Positions 15,801 through 24,806 of a stretch of 64,000 bases of DNA are shown piece after piece. The notes below the pieces were generated by a model. It was given only the letters and a program-made list of their open reading frames with translations, did not search any database and was not told where the DNA came from. How positions within the stretch are numbered: the first letter of the stretch is position 1; every line of letters starts with the position of its first letter. This stretch comes from JABSSA01 sp039984715 (GTDB taxonomy: Bacteria > Pseudomonadota > Alphaproteobacteria > Rhodobacterales > Rhodobacteraceae), in NCBI GenBank assembly GCA_039984715.1, contig JBDWUA010000006.1, forward strand, positions 78,727-142,726, given 5' to 3'. The position numbers and the translations under genes are program-made.

Positions 15801-16117
15801 ATTTACTCACCGCCATTACCCCAAACCGACCCTGATCCCGTCTAAGACTTTTTCGCCACATCTGGGAAAGATGGAGACCACCCCTTTTGCGGGGCTTAGG
15901 GGGGAATGTGAGTTTTGCTCGCTCAAACGAGCCGCAATTGGATCAAACCAGTTAAACCGCAGAATCCCCGACAGAGCGCGCCAGAAGGCGATTTCAGGTT
16001 GCACACATTCAGCACACGACGCCGTTTAACTCATTGAATTTAAGTACCAACCTGTCCAATCCATCATGGGCGCTACGCTTAGGCGTGCAGAATGGTCTAA
16101 CCTATTATCAATCATCA
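15801..16117. other. No gene recognised between IS remnant and GNAT gene
   Basis: About 317 bases downstream of the IS fragment contain only short frames without similarity that I can recognise. It may hold decayed IS sequence or the site of a deletion. Confidence 0.4.
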
Positions 16118-16552
16118 CTATGACCGGGTCCAACGTTTCTCAATGTACATTAGGTGCGAATGCTCATCCTTTTCGCGCCCAATTTGAACAAGGCCTTCCC
16201 TGCGATAGAACGCCCGTGCTCGGTCGTTCTTTTCATAAACCCAAACTGTAATCCAGTCGCGATCTGTTTTGGCGAGATCAAGCAACGCTTTACCAATGCC
16301 ACAGCTTTGCGCGTCAGGTGAAATATACAGACCTGTTATGTTGTCCTCTTCACGCACACAAAATCCAACCACTCGCCCTTCGCGTTCAGCGACCCACGCA
16401 GTTTCGGATTCAAGCATATCGACCCACGATTGCGCCATTGGTTCGAGATCGTCGACCGGAACCATCCATGGCGTTTCAGCAGCCCATTCACGAATGAAGG
16501 TTGCGCACGCGATTGCATCTGAACCTTTTGACGGTCGGTATGTGAACGTCAA
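16118..16552 (-). CDS. GNAT-family N-acetyltransferase
   Basis: The protein has 144 residues if translation starts at the TTG at 16552, which has a CGGAGC ribosome site seven bases upstream; a GTG at 16558 is almost on top of that site. The GNAT core is clear: strands around AWVAEREGRVVGFCVREEDN, the acetyl-CoA loop ITGLYISPDAQSCGIGKALL (an R/Q-x-x-G-x-G/A-type motif) and a C-terminal ITVWVYEKNDRARAFYRREG. Substrate unknown. It is intact, unlike its left neighbours, and is transcribed toward them with no operon partner. Confidence 0.8.
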   Translation of the reverse strand: MTFTYRPSKGSDAIACATFIREWAAETPWMVPVDDLEPMAQSWVDMLESETAWVAEREGRVVGFCVREEDNITGLYISPDAQSCGIGKALLDLAKTDRDWITVWVYEKNDRARAFYRREGLVQIGREKDEHSHLMYIEKRWTRS

Positions 16553-16558
16553 TTGCAC

Positions 16559-16764
16559 GCTCCGTTGAATTGTTCTGCGTGGTCTTCGAATAATTCCACA
16601 AGCCTCACTCCATCACGCCATTTGCGATATACATTTTAGAGAACAAACTTGCCTCGTCCAACAAAGGTGCACGTCATGATCGTTTACCGCAAAGAATTGG
16701 CGGTGGTATGACAGAAAGTGGAACGGTATTGTGCCACGAACCATTTATTGGAATGAAGTCTTCT
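16559..16764. promoter_or_regulatory. Divergent promoter region, GNAT gene / LacI regulator
   Basis: This spacer holds the promoters of the leftward GNAT gene and the rightward lacI-type gene. It is AT-rich around 16620-16660. I see no copy of the LacI-type palindrome found at 22469, so autoregulation is not evident. Confidence 0.35.
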
Positions 16765-17766
16765 ATGGCGACCATCAAGGACATTGCGCAGCGTTCCGGG
16801 GCAGGAATATCGACTGTTTCGCGTGTTCTGAACAATAGCGGTTATGTCTCTAGCGCCACGCGTGCGCGTGTTGAACAGGCGATCGCAGATTTAGGATATC
16901 GTCCCAACGCCGGTGCACGCATGATGCGCAATGGTCGAAGCAATTTGATCGGCATTTTGGTTCCATCTATTAAGGTCGATTTCTTTGCCCGCCTGGCCCA
17001 CAGGCTGGAACAGGCATTGTTTGCACAAGGGTACCAAACGCTGATCTGTTCGACGGCCGAAGATGTCAGGCATGAAAATGAATATGTTTCGATGCTGTTG
17101 GCGCAACAGGTTGACGGGGCGGTTGTTGTTTCCGTTGGCGGTGATGGCCGCGCGTTTTCCAGATTGAAGGATGTCGGGATACCCATGATTGCACTGGACC
17201 GGCAGCTTGACGGTCTTGGGGCGAAATCGGTGCGGGCGGATCACTTTGCCGGGGGGCAACTGGCAACTGAGCATTTGATCAAACTTGGTCACAGAAAAAT
17301 TTCGATCATCGGTGCGCCGGAACAATCAGAACCTGTACAAATGCGCACAGCTGGAGCGGTGGATGCGTGCAAGCGGGCTGGGTTAAAAGCACCTCAAACC
17401 ATTCTGGGAACCGACCACAGTGTACAGGGCTGTGCCGCTTTGGCACAAAAGGTTCTTGATACAGTGGACAGGCCCAGTGCGATTGTCGCGACCAGTGACA
17501 TAGCGGCGATTGGCGCATTACACGCGGCGCGCATTCTGGGCATCGCGATCCCACAAGAGGTATCAGTCACGGGCTTTGATGATACTCCGATGGCCGCTTA
17601 CGTATTTCCGGCAATCACAACTGTTGTGCAGCCCATTGATCAGATTGCCCATGAATGCATCGCAGCACTTTTATGCATGATACAAAACCCAAAAGAAGCC
17701 GATCAGAATGACATTATTTTGCCCGTGGTGTTGAACGTACGCCAATCGACTGCGACCGCGCCGTGA
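16765..17766 (+). CDS. LacI-family transcriptional regulator of the sugar operon
   Basis: The product is 333 residues from the ATG at 16765, where the canonical MATIKDIAQRSGAGISTVSR HTH begins; in-frame ATGs at 16753 and 16708 would add only short tails. The HTH and hinge (residues 1-60, hinge GRSNLIGILVPS) are followed by a periplasmic-binding-like ligand domain with IMALDRQLDG-like and VTGFDDTPMAAYVFP motifs. The gene is convergent with the sugar operon and its last 53 bases overlap the 3' end of the epimerase gene on the other strand. A LacI-type palindrome lies upstream of the operon's first gene at 22469-22484, so it most likely represses that operon until its sugar ligand binds. The ligand cannot be read from the sequence. 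Confidence 0.88.
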   Translation: MATIKDIAQRSGAGISTVSRVLNNSGYVSSATRARVEQAIADLGYRPNAGARMMRNGRSNLIGILVPSIKVDFFARLAHRLEQALFAQGYQTLICSTAEDVRHENEYVSMLLAQQVDGAVVVSVGGDGRAFSRLKDVGIPMIALDRQLDGLGAKSVRADHFAGGQLATEHLIKLGHRKISIIGAPEQSEPVQMRTAGAVDACKRAGLKAPQTILGTDHSVQGCAALAQKVLDTVDRPSAIVATSDIAAIGALHAARILGIAIPQEVSVTGFDDTPMAAYVFPAITTVVQPIDQIAHECIAALLCMIQNPKEADQNDIILPVVLNVRQSTATAP

Positions 17767-18733
17767 TTTGATATCTTGTGTGAAAGCACTGACCTGATTT
17801 GAATTCGTTCGCCGTGTCATACCCTTTCGAACGCAGCGGGTTTGCTGTCGTCGAAACCGACGTCCCAAGATCAAAAGCAGCACAAACAGGTTCGATCCCA
17901 AGGGCAAGATGACGACCAGACCAAGGTGCGGATGAACGACCTCTGTTTGATATCCACAGCATCACACAGGGGAATGTCTTAGCGTCATAGGTCAAGGAAA
18001 AGGTATCCCCAGTTGCGCGATCCGTCAGCGAAACTTGACCGCTGCCGCCAAGTACCAAAAGGCGAGTTTCACTGTTTTCTGGTCGTGGTAAAAGGCTGAA
18101 ATCTAACGTCTCACCCCCCTCTCCTTGAACACAGGACAGATTAGTTGAGATCGCATTAGGTTTGACCAGCGTCGGGTCTGGTTGCGGTGTTTCTGGATGG
18201 CTTACCACGCTTGTCGCACCGGGGATTTCAAGCGACATGCGCCCCGGATCGTCAGGCAAAGCAAAAACAGGATGCAATCCGATTGGAAGCGTACAATCGC
18301 GACGGGGGTTGACCCACAGATCAAGTTCTATGCCGTTCTGTATGGGTTGAACCCGTCTTCGGATGGATTGGATCGGGTGATCAATTGGCAAACGGATATT
18401 GGCCTCAAGTCCCGCTTCATCCAACGACACGTCCCAGTCGTGATGCGCCGCGTAACCGTGGGCAAATGAGTCTTCCCAACTTTCTGATGCACACCATTCT
18501 GGCGGTTGCCCTTCTTGTGGAACGCCAAACGGGATGCAAGGCCACTCACCGCTTAATCCTTGAATTAATCCATTGAGTGATTTTGCCTCGGGCGTTCCGA
18601 CCCATGGTGCTGTGTGCAGCGGGCTTACAGTCCGTCCCTTTTGTAATTCGATGGTCAAACCCTGCAACATTGCGCCGCGCGGTTGCATCGTCACCTGCCC
18701 CTTGTCCCATCGCAGCGTTTTGGGGTCCGTCAT
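17714..18733 (-). CDS. Aldose 1-epimerase / galactose-mutarotase-like protein
   Basis: The 339-residue protein has a mutarotase-like fold: an early PRGAMLQGLTIE strand, SPLHTAPWVG, an IPFGVP turn, a conserved GLHPVFALPDDPG segment near the middle (the GLHP-type His that acts as catalytic acid/base in this fold) and an ALGIEPVCAAFDLG segment near the end (general-base Glu region). It would interconvert anomers of the sugar used by the operon. It is the last gene of the leftward operon, 109 bases after the kinase. The last 17 residues are unlike the family and overlap the lacI gene end, so the C-terminus may be a recent extension. Confidence 0.72.
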   Translation of the reverse strand: MTDPKTLRWDKGQVTMQPRGAMLQGLTIELQKGRTVSPLHTAPWVGTPEAKSLNGLIQGLSGEWPCIPFGVPQEGQPPEWCASESWEDSFAHGYAAHHDWDVSLDEAGLEANIRLPIDHPIQSIRRRVQPIQNGIELDLWVNPRRDCTLPIGLHPVFALPDDPGRMSLEIPGATSVVSHPETPQPDPTLVKPNAISTNLSCVQGEGGETLDFSLLPRPENSETRLLVLGGSGQVSLTDRATGDTFSLTYDAKTFPCVMLWISNRGRSSAPWSGRHLALGIEPVCAAFDLGTSVSTTANPLRSKGYDTANEFKSGQCFHTRYQITARSQSIGVRSTPRAK

Positions 18734-18842
18734 TGTCGGCTATCGATTATGAATGTCATGGACACAAACCTAAGAAAGCACAAATTAACGGCATACTATT
18801 TTTGATCCTCATCATCCCAAAGCTCTTGCCGCCAATCAAAAC

Positions 18843-19820
18843 CTACAAATCGCTTAAGGTAGAAACCCCGCCAGTCGCGGTCGATGCGCGCAGACAGGCC
18901 GCGGCCATTTTGTTACCCAGCTGAACGCATTCCTGCGGCTGCCATCCTTCATGAAGCCCGTGCAAAATCCCAGCTGCAAATGCATCCCCTGCCCCGACTG
19001 GGCTGACAATTTCGGTCTTTGGGATTTGAGGAACATCAAACCACAATTCTTGATCCGCCGCCTTCCAAAGCGACAGTCTGGGAGTGTGCAGAATGCAGCC
19101 TTGTCGCAGCCCGCCTGACATCAATTGTTCTGCCGCGCGCAGCATATTGGCACGGTCTTCTTCGCCACTCAAATCGATCCCTGTGGCACGTGACGCTTCG
19201 GTTTCGTTCAAGAACAACCAATCGATTTCAGCCAATGTTCCCGCAACCGTCTGCGCATAGCTGTCTGTTGACGACGACACCAAATCAACGCAGGTCATCA
19301 TCCCAGACTGACGGGCCTGCGCCAGCAGATGATACGCCCCCGTGTGCCCGTCAGGCCCAACCGCATCAAGGATAGGCATCAGCGTCAAATATCCCAAATA
19401 GAAGATACGCGGTTGATGTGATGCGATTGCGTCGAGCGACAGGGTCTGCGCGCTCAGATGATCATTGGCACCGGCAAAGTAGAAGAATGTCCGGCTGTCC
19501 CCCGGCACATTCATCACATGGGTATGCGCGGTGCCAACGTCTTGAATGATGTTTAGGTTCTCAACGGACAGACCGGCGGCATTACACGCGTTCAAAACCA
19601 CATCCGCATGGGCATCGCCGCCCAGCAATCCCGCAGGCAGCACCGGGTAATCAACATTCAACGCAGCAAGGTTAAACGCGACATTCGCGGCCCCACCACC
19701 AACCCCAACAGTTTGGTCGGAAATGACCACAAGATCGGATTTCGCGGGCCATGCGGGGATATCGTGAACGATATCTACAATCCAATTGCCCGCACATACA
19801 ATGCCACGCCGAGCGGTCAT
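18843..19820 (-). CDS. PfkB-family sugar kinase
   Basis: The protein is 325 residues from the ATG at 19820, which shares one base with the isomerase stop (TGATG). The ribokinase-fold signatures are present: N-terminal GGGAANVAFNLAAL substrate loop, and C-terminal VSPVGAGDAFAAGILHGL, the anion-hole and catalytic Asp motif (GAGD). Product of the isomerase next door would be phosphorylated here before cleavage by the operon's aldolase, an Embden-Meyerhof-like order. Sequence does not tell which ketose is used. Confidence 0.85.
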   Translation of the reverse strand: MTARRGIVCAGNWIVDIVHDIPAWPAKSDLVVISDQTVGVGGGAANVAFNLAALNVDYPVLPAGLLGGDAHADVVLNACNAAGLSVENLNIIQDVGTAHTHVMNVPGDSRTFFYFAGANDHLSAQTLSLDAIASHQPRIFYLGYLTLMPILDAVGPDGHTGAYHLLAQARQSGMMTCVDLVSSSTDSYAQTVAGTLAEIDWLFLNETEASRATGIDLSGEEDRANMLRAAEQLMSGGLRQGCILHTPRLSLWKAADQELWFDVPQIPKTEIVSPVGAGDAFAAGILHGLHEGWQPQECVQLGNKMAAACLRASTATGGVSTLSDL

Positions 19821-20470
19821 CACAACACCTCGTTCCACAGCTGACGATAGGGCGCTTCATCTTCGTTGATGTCGCTAAAGCGACCCAACGGTTCCAGAAA
19901 ATAATTGTCGGTCAGGTCATCGTTACACTGACTGACTTCGGCAACAAAAACCGGTGCCACGTCACCCCAAAATCGATGCTGAACACCCCGCGGAATTGTT
20001 ATGCTTTGGCCAGCAGTCAATCGATGAACTTGTCCATACAAAGGGGCGGTTGCACCATCGATAAGCACAGAGTCATCCTGTACATCCAACACAGCGCCCT
20101 CGCGTGTAAATTCCACGCATAGCGTTCCGCCACCCCGTACAATGATGTCTTCTAATTTGCTTTTGTGGGCGTGAAACGGCGTTTCCTGATCAACACCCAC
20201 AAACAGCAGCTTTTCAGCATAAGGTCGTTCACCATGTGCCTGCGTCCCATTGCGCACGCAAAATAATGTCAGCCCACGTTTTTCAAACGCGCGAGACCCC
20301 ATATCGGTTACGTCCCAGCCCAATTGCCGTTCTTTCAACCACGCACTTTGGGATGCGTTGGCGCGGTGATCCGCGACTGTCCAAGACGCCCAATTTGGCA
20401 AGGCCCAAGAATGACGTGCAAGCGTTGCTTCTGCGGCTTGAATGGCTGAGTTGATCTGTGATCGGTTCAT
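19820..20470 (-). CDS. Cupin-type sugar isomerase (D-lyxose isomerase-like)
   Basis: The 216-residue protein belongs to the D-lyxose ketol-isomerase-like cupins. Metal-binding residues are visible in PFHAHKSKLEDIIVRGGG (H-x-H...E) and in the later PRGVQHRFWGD (His). Such enzymes interconvert aldoses and ketoses through a bound divalent metal. Its ATG overlaps the stop of the dehydrogenase gene as ATGA, and its stop overlaps the kinase start, so the three products are translationally coupled. This is a plausible first committed step of the operon's pathway; the true sugar may not be lyxose. Confidence 0.78.
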   Translation of the reverse strand: MNRSQINSAIQAAEATLARHSWALPNWASWTVADHRANASQSAWLKERQLGWDVTDMGSRAFEKRGLTLFCVRNGTQAHGERPYAEKLLFVGVDQETPFHAHKSKLEDIIVRGGGTLCVEFTREGAVLDVQDDSVLIDGATAPLYGQVHRLTAGQSITIPRGVQHRFWGDVAPVFVAEVSQCNDDLTDNYFLEPLGRFSDINEDEAPYRQLWNEVL

Positions 20471-21612
20471 TTTGCATACACCACTTTTTGCACCTGCCCT
20501 GATTTTCCGGCCGCAAGCGCTGCGGTCAAAATCGCATGATGATCAGATGCTTCGCATGGCGTTGCACACCCGAAACCACGCGCGTCCCCGCCTGCCAGTT
20601 CATCAACAAAGGCGGCCCACATTTGTTGGATCGCATCAGCGAACCCAAATTCGAAAATCCCGCCCGTGATTGCGGGGAACAAAGACTGATATCCAAGGTC
20701 TTCGGTTTGCCATGCCTGAACGCCGCCAGGTTCGTAATGCATGAATTGCCATTGGCGTGGTGATTTGGTCGTGAAATACGCCGATCCCTTCATACCAAGC
20801 ACCCGCAACGACCACGTGTTGGATTCACCGGGTGCGATTCGCCACGTCTTGAGCACCAAGGGGAACTCTCCCCCCGATGTCGAAACAGAACCGGTGATGG
20901 TGGCATTATCCCACGTCTCGCAGGGAACGCGATTGCCTTTGCCATCGGGACGGGTTGTGACGCGCTTAACAAGGCTTGTGTGGACCGTTTCCGGCCGCCA
21001 GCCCATCCGCAATGGAACGTGACAGACATGCATTCCCAGATCACCCATGCACCCGTATTCACCATTGACGTCAATCATCCGCTTCCAGTTGATCACCTTG
21101 TCCGGATTGATATCCGAGGAATGTAAAAACGCGGATTCCACTTCGATAATGTCGCCAACAGCCCCGGAATTCACAAAGTCGATGACCCGCTGCGCGCCTG
21201 GAAAATACGGCATTTCCGACGAGCACCGCACAAACACACCCGGATGATCCGCAAGCGCCTTTGAGATACGCGCATTCTGGTCAGCATCCATCCCAAAGGG
21301 TTTCTCGCCCAACAGATGCTTTCCCGCCGCAAGAATTTGCGGATAGATGTCAGCGTGCAAAACATGCGGAACGGCGCAATAGATCGCGTCAATATCCGGG
21401 TTCGCCAACAGCTCGCGATAATCCGTGGTGGTTTGTTTGACACTGGGCACGTGGGTAGAAAACCAGCCCATCAACTCTTCGTTCGTGTCACAGACCCCAA
21501 TGATTTCAGGGCGAGCCCGAGTTTCGGTCAAATGCAGCCACCGTGCGGCCGCCGAGGCGAATTCCCGGCCCATCAACCCACAACCGATAATACCAAAGCG
21601 AATGGTTTTCAT
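20467..21612 (-). CDS. Gfo/Idh/MocA-family NAD(P)-dependent oxidoreductase
   Basis: The 381-residue protein has an N-terminal Rossmann fold with FGIIGCGLMGREFASAAARW and the EKPFGMDADQNARIS motif typical of this family (catalytic Lys in the EKP loop), then the beta-sheet C-terminal domain with GEYGCMGDLGMHVCHVPLRM, where the DxGxH motif holds the second catalytic His. It oxidises or reduces a sugar or sugar acid. It starts five bases after the aldolase gene ends. Presence of a dehydrogenase together with isomerase, kinase and aldolase means the pathway either has an oxidative branch or epimerises its substrate by oxidation and reduction. Confidence 0.85.
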   Translation of the reverse strand: MKTIRFGIIGCGLMGREFASAAARWLHLTETRARPEIIGVCDTNEELMGWFSTHVPSVKQTTTDYRELLANPDIDAIYCAVPHVLHADIYPQILAAGKHLLGEKPFGMDADQNARISKALADHPGVFVRCSSEMPYFPGAQRVIDFVNSGAVGDIIEVESAFLHSSDINPDKVINWKRMIDVNGEYGCMGDLGMHVCHVPLRMGWRPETVHTSLVKRVTTRPDGKGNRVPCETWDNATITGSVSTSGGEFPLVLKTWRIAPGESNTWSLRVLGMKGSAYFTTKSPRQWQFMHYEPGGVQAWQTEDLGYQSLFPAITGGIFEFGFADAIQQMWAAFVDELAGGDARGFGCATPCEASDHHAILTAALAAGKSGQVQKVVYAK

Positions 21613-21616
21613 AGCG

Positions 21617-22441
21617 TTAGCCCACCATCGTCAATGCATCACTGACCGTTGCGCCATCATGCACGACGGCCATCAACGCACGGGTCATTGCACCGGGGTT
21701 TTCGTGATGGATGACATTGCGTCCATAAACGATGCCGCGCGCACCTTGGTCCATCAGGTCCTTGGTCCGTGTCAGGATTTTCTTATCCGAAACTTTACCA
21801 CCGCCACGAACCAAAACCGGAATGTTTTGCGCGATTTCAACTACTTTGTGGTATTGGCCGACGTCGGTACAAGGGTCGGCCTTGATGATATCCGCACCCA
21901 ATTCCACGGCTTGACGCACAAGGGGCAGGATTTTTTCCAGATCGCCATCGACCATGTACCCCCCATTTGCGTTATCTTGCATCACCAACGGTTCAACCAT
22001 CAACGGCATAGAGGCCAGATCGCACGCATGCTTAAGCCCGTTGATGTTGCGAATGCACTGTCGATAAACCTCTGGTTCGTTTGGCAGGCTCAGAAGGTTT
22101 ACAACCACACAAGCCGCATCCAAACGGATCGCCTGTTGCACTGGCTGATCGATCACTTCGGAAAACAACGCCTTGGGCAGCGGCGTGCCATAGACATTTG
22201 CAATGTCAGTGCGCAACACCAATGCAGGCCGGTCCTTGCCCGCGCGCGATTGCAACAATGGCGCCGTGCCCGGAGGAAGCTGGATCGCGTCGGGTGCCGC
22301 ATTCGCAACGATATCAACAGCTGTAGTCATGTTTTCGATACCGCCAAGAAATGTCTTTTCGTTAAACATACCGTGGTCGATTGCGACGTCGAAACAATTT
22401 CCAGATGCCCCGAACAAGCGATTGAAACGTGCTGCTTTCAT
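21617..22441 (-). CDS. Class I (DhnA/LsrF-type) aldolase
   Basis: The protein is 274 residues from the ATG at 22441, behind a GGGGA ribosome site; a TTG at 22456 is an alternative. It is of the DeoC/FbaB/LacD TIM-barrel aldolase group: NCFDVAIDHGMFNE near the start and GADIIKADPCTDVGQYHKVV, where the Lys is the Schiff-base residue, then PVLVRGGGKVSDKKIL for phosphate binding. It would split the phosphorylated ketose made by the PfkB kinase. It is the first gene of the operon and lies directly behind the LacI-type palindrome. Confidence 0.82.
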   Translation of the reverse strand: MKAARFNRLFGASGNCFDVAIDHGMFNEKTFLGGIENMTTAVDIVANAAPDAIQLPPGTAPLLQSRAGKDRPALVLRTDIANVYGTPLPKALFSEVIDQPVQQAIRLDAACVVVNLLSLPNEPEVYRQCIRNINGLKHACDLASMPLMVEPLVMQDNANGGYMVDGDLEKILPLVRQAVELGADIIKADPCTDVGQYHKVVEIAQNIPVLVRGGGKVSDKKILTRTKDLMDQGARGIVYGRNVIHHENPGAMTRALMAVVHDGATVSDALTMVG

Positions 22442-22468
22442 GGTGGATGTCCCCAAATACGCTCCAAT

Positions 22469-22484
22469 ATGGAAACGTTACCAT
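22469..22484. promoter_or_regulatory. LacI-type operator upstream of the sugar operon
   Basis: ATGGAAACGTTACCAT is a near-perfect 16-bp palindrome (one mismatched pair) with the central ACGT core typical of LacI/GalR operators. It lies 28 bases upstream of the aldolase start. The only LacI-family gene in the window is at the other end of this operon. Confidence 0.65.
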
Positions 22485-22617
22485 GCCAAACCTATCGCTA
22501 GCTTCTTCAATGTGTCAAGATTTTTGAAATCCCATGCTTTGGGATGGGCGCAGCGTTTGAATTCACGTGAATTGCCACTGTCAATTTACTGACGAGTAAT
22601 ACCGCCGTGGCGGTTGC

Positions 22618-22640
22618 TCCGGGGCGTAAACGGCCCCGGA
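22618..22640 (-). terminator. Hairpin downstream of the AGCS symporter gene
   Basis: TCCGGGGC-N7-GCCCCGGA is a perfect 8-bp stem starting 11 bases beyond the stop codon, followed by a second short stem (ACCGCC-GT-GGCGGT at 22601-22614). There is no T-run, so it is a weak intrinsic terminator or a 3'-end protecting structure. Confidence 0.5.
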
Positions 22641-22650
22641 ACTGTTTGAT

Positions 22651-24207
22651 TTAATGCGCGAACTTGCGGATTTCTCCGCTTTCAAGGCGCGAGGTATAAG
22701 AAACCAACTCTTCTTTCACCAACTTCATCAAGAAATAGAGGCAGAAGATATTCACCACAGCCATTGTAAAGATTGCGGCGTCTGAGAAGTCGATGACCGG
22801 GCCAAGGCTGGCGGCGGCACCGATGACGATAAAGATGCAGAAGATGATTTTGAACGTCAGCTCAGATGTTTTGCCTTCCCCAAAAAGATAGGTCCAAGCT
22901 TTCAAGCCGTAATAGCTCCAGGAAATCATGGTTGAAAAGGCGAACAGAACAACTGCGACAGCTAGGACATATGGGAACCAACTGATGCCCGATGCAAACG
23001 CTGCAGACGTCAATGCAACACCAGAATTTCCGTCAACAGTCGCAATCGCAGTCCCCGCTTCGTTCAACATATAGTTGCCCGTGTTTGGATCGACGATCAA
23101 CTGTTGCGAGATGACGATCACCAATGCGGTCATTGTACAAATCACAACCGTATCGATCAGAGGTTCCAGCAATGACACAAAACCCTCTGTGATTGGTTCC
23201 TTGGTTTTCACCGCAGAGTGGGCAATCGCTGCAGATCCAACACCCGCTTCGTTCGAGAACGCCGCCCGTTTGAACCCTTGGATCAAAGCTCCGACCATGC
23301 CGCCAGCAACACCAAGACCTGTGAACGCGCCTGCAAAAATCTGACCAAAGGCCCAACCGATCATGTTGTAATTCACAATCAAGATGATCAAAGCCGCTCC
23401 GACATAAAGAAGGCCCATGAACGGGACGACTTTTTCGGTAACACGCGCGATGGATTTAACGCCGCCTACGATGACCGCAAAGACGATCGCGGCAAAGATA
23501 AACCCTGTGATCAAACCTGAAAAATCAAATCCCACGACTTGCTGGATCTGCGCATGTGCCTGATTGGCTTGGAACATATTGCCGCCGCCCAATGCGCCCA
23601 GAATGCAGAAGATTGAAAACAATACCGCAAGGAATCTGCCACCCGGAAGGCCAAGTTCTTTAAAACCTTTCGAGATGTAATACATCGGACCACCAGAAAC
23701 AGAACCGTCTGGATATTCGTTTCGATATTTCACACCCAACGTACATTCGGTGAATTTTGACGCCATGCCCAGAAGACCGGCAAGGATCATCCAGAAAGTC
23801 GCACCCGGACCTCCGATGCCAACGGCAACGGCAACACCCGCAATATTCCCAAGGCCAACCGTACCCGAAAGCGCTGTCGCAAGGGCTTGGAAATGGCTTA
23901 CTTCGCCTGCATCATTTGGGTCAGAATAGTCGCCCTTCACCAATTGGATCGAGTGTTTGAAATAACGGAATTGAACAAAACCAAAATACAAAGTGAAAAC
24001 AGACGCGGCTACAACCAGCCACATGACGATCCACGGGAAATTCGTCCCCGGGAATGGTGCAAAAACGAGACTGACAAATGGACCCGTAGTCGTGGCAAAC
24101 GCCGAATTGACACGGTCTGCCATGCTTGCAGATTCCTGAGCTAGCAATGGGTTTGCAACAGCGGTCGCGACCGCGCTGGAAACGCCTAGTTTTATCGCAT
24201 TTTTCAT
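22651..24207 (-). CDS. Alanine/glycine:cation symporter (AGCS family)
   Basis: The 518-residue membrane protein has about eleven hydrophobic segments. AGCS signatures are clear: ALSGTVGLGNIAGVAVAVGI, FWMILAGLLGMASKFTECTL, GGPMYYISKGF and AAFSNEAGVGSAAIAHSAVK. It imports a small neutral amino acid with Na+ or H+. The N-terminus (MKNAIKLGVSSAVATAVANP...) resembles a signal-like first helix. The gene starts 11 bases after a UspA-type gene, and a divergent Lrp/AsnC regulator follows, suggesting amino-acid-responsive control of uptake. Confidence 0.9.
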   Translation of the reverse strand: MKNAIKLGVSSAVATAVANPLLAQESASMADRVNSAFATTTGPFVSLVFAPFPGTNFPWIVMWLVVAASVFTLYFGFVQFRYFKHSIQLVKGDYSDPNDAGEVSHFQALATALSGTVGLGNIAGVAVAVGIGGPGATFWMILAGLLGMASKFTECTLGVKYRNEYPDGSVSGGPMYYISKGFKELGLPGGRFLAVLFSIFCILGALGGGNMFQANQAHAQIQQVVGFDFSGLITGFIFAAIVFAVIVGGVKSIARVTEKVVPFMGLLYVGAALIILIVNYNMIGWAFGQIFAGAFTGLGVAGGMVGALIQGFKRAAFSNEAGVGSAAIAHSAVKTKEPITEGFVSLLEPLIDTVVICTMTALVIVISQQLIVDPNTGNYMLNEAGTAIATVDGNSGVALTSAAFASGISWFPYVLAVAVVLFAFSTMISWSYYGLKAWTYLFGEGKTSELTFKIIFCIFIVIGAAASLGPVIDFSDAAIFTMAVVNIFCLYFLMKLVKEELVSYTSRLESGEIRKFAH

Positions 24208-24218
24208 TATGTTGTTCC

Positions 24219-24656
24219 TTATCCGACGACCGTCACCGGCACCTCAGCATGCATCACGAGGTTCTGGGTTGAACTTCCAAAAATTCGTTTTGTGAACCCG
24301 TCAGCAGACGCACGTCCGACGATGATCTGCGCCCCGCCCGCTTCAACAGTTACGGCATTCAGCGTTTGCGCCACGTCCCCATGTCGCACCAACCCGCTGG
24401 CTTTAAAGCCGGCATCGGTCAACGCTTTGACGGCAGGTGCCACCACCCGCGACGTCGCAAGTTCGATCTCTTCTTCTCGCCTCTTGTGACGTTGTTCGTT
24501 TTCTTCGGCAGTTTGGAATGTGAATGGCGACCATTCAATGACGTAAACCGCCAAAACCTCGCAACTTTCCATTCGAGATGCCAGATCACGAGCGAACGAT
24601 AATGCGCGTTCTCCAGTGTCTGTCCCGTCTAGTCCAACGACAATCTTTATTGTCAT
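24219..24656 (-). CDS. UspA-type universal stress protein
   Basis: The product is 145 residues from the ATG at 24656, which has a strong GGAGGACAAG ribosome site; the frame extends upstream without one. It shows the Usp fold: KIVVGLDGTDTGERALSFAR at the start (first strand and Asp), then GAQIIVGRASADGFTKRIFG and STQNLVMHAEVPVTVV, the G-2x-G-9x-G-(S/T) ATP-binding loop. Single-domain Usp proteins sitting directly before a transporter gene often regulate it; here the symporter follows 11 bases downstream in one transcript. Confidence 0.88.
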   Translation of the reverse strand: MTIKIVVGLDGTDTGERALSFARDLASRMESCEVLAVYVIEWSPFTFQTAEENEQRHKRREEEIELATSRVVAPAVKALTDAGFKASGLVRHGDVAQTLNAVTVEAGGAQIIVGRASADGFTKRIFGSSTQNLVMHAEVPVTVVG

Positions 24657-24806
24657 CTTGTCCTCCATGTCCGGTCTGTTTTTCATATGTTGGAGGGTCA
24701 TTGCCCTCAGGGTTATGCAAAGCCTCTGACTATGCAGAGTCAAATTCACCCTTGGGTTAATATTAGGAATTATCACTAGGTATAGGGTTTATTTTTAGCG
24801 AAATTA

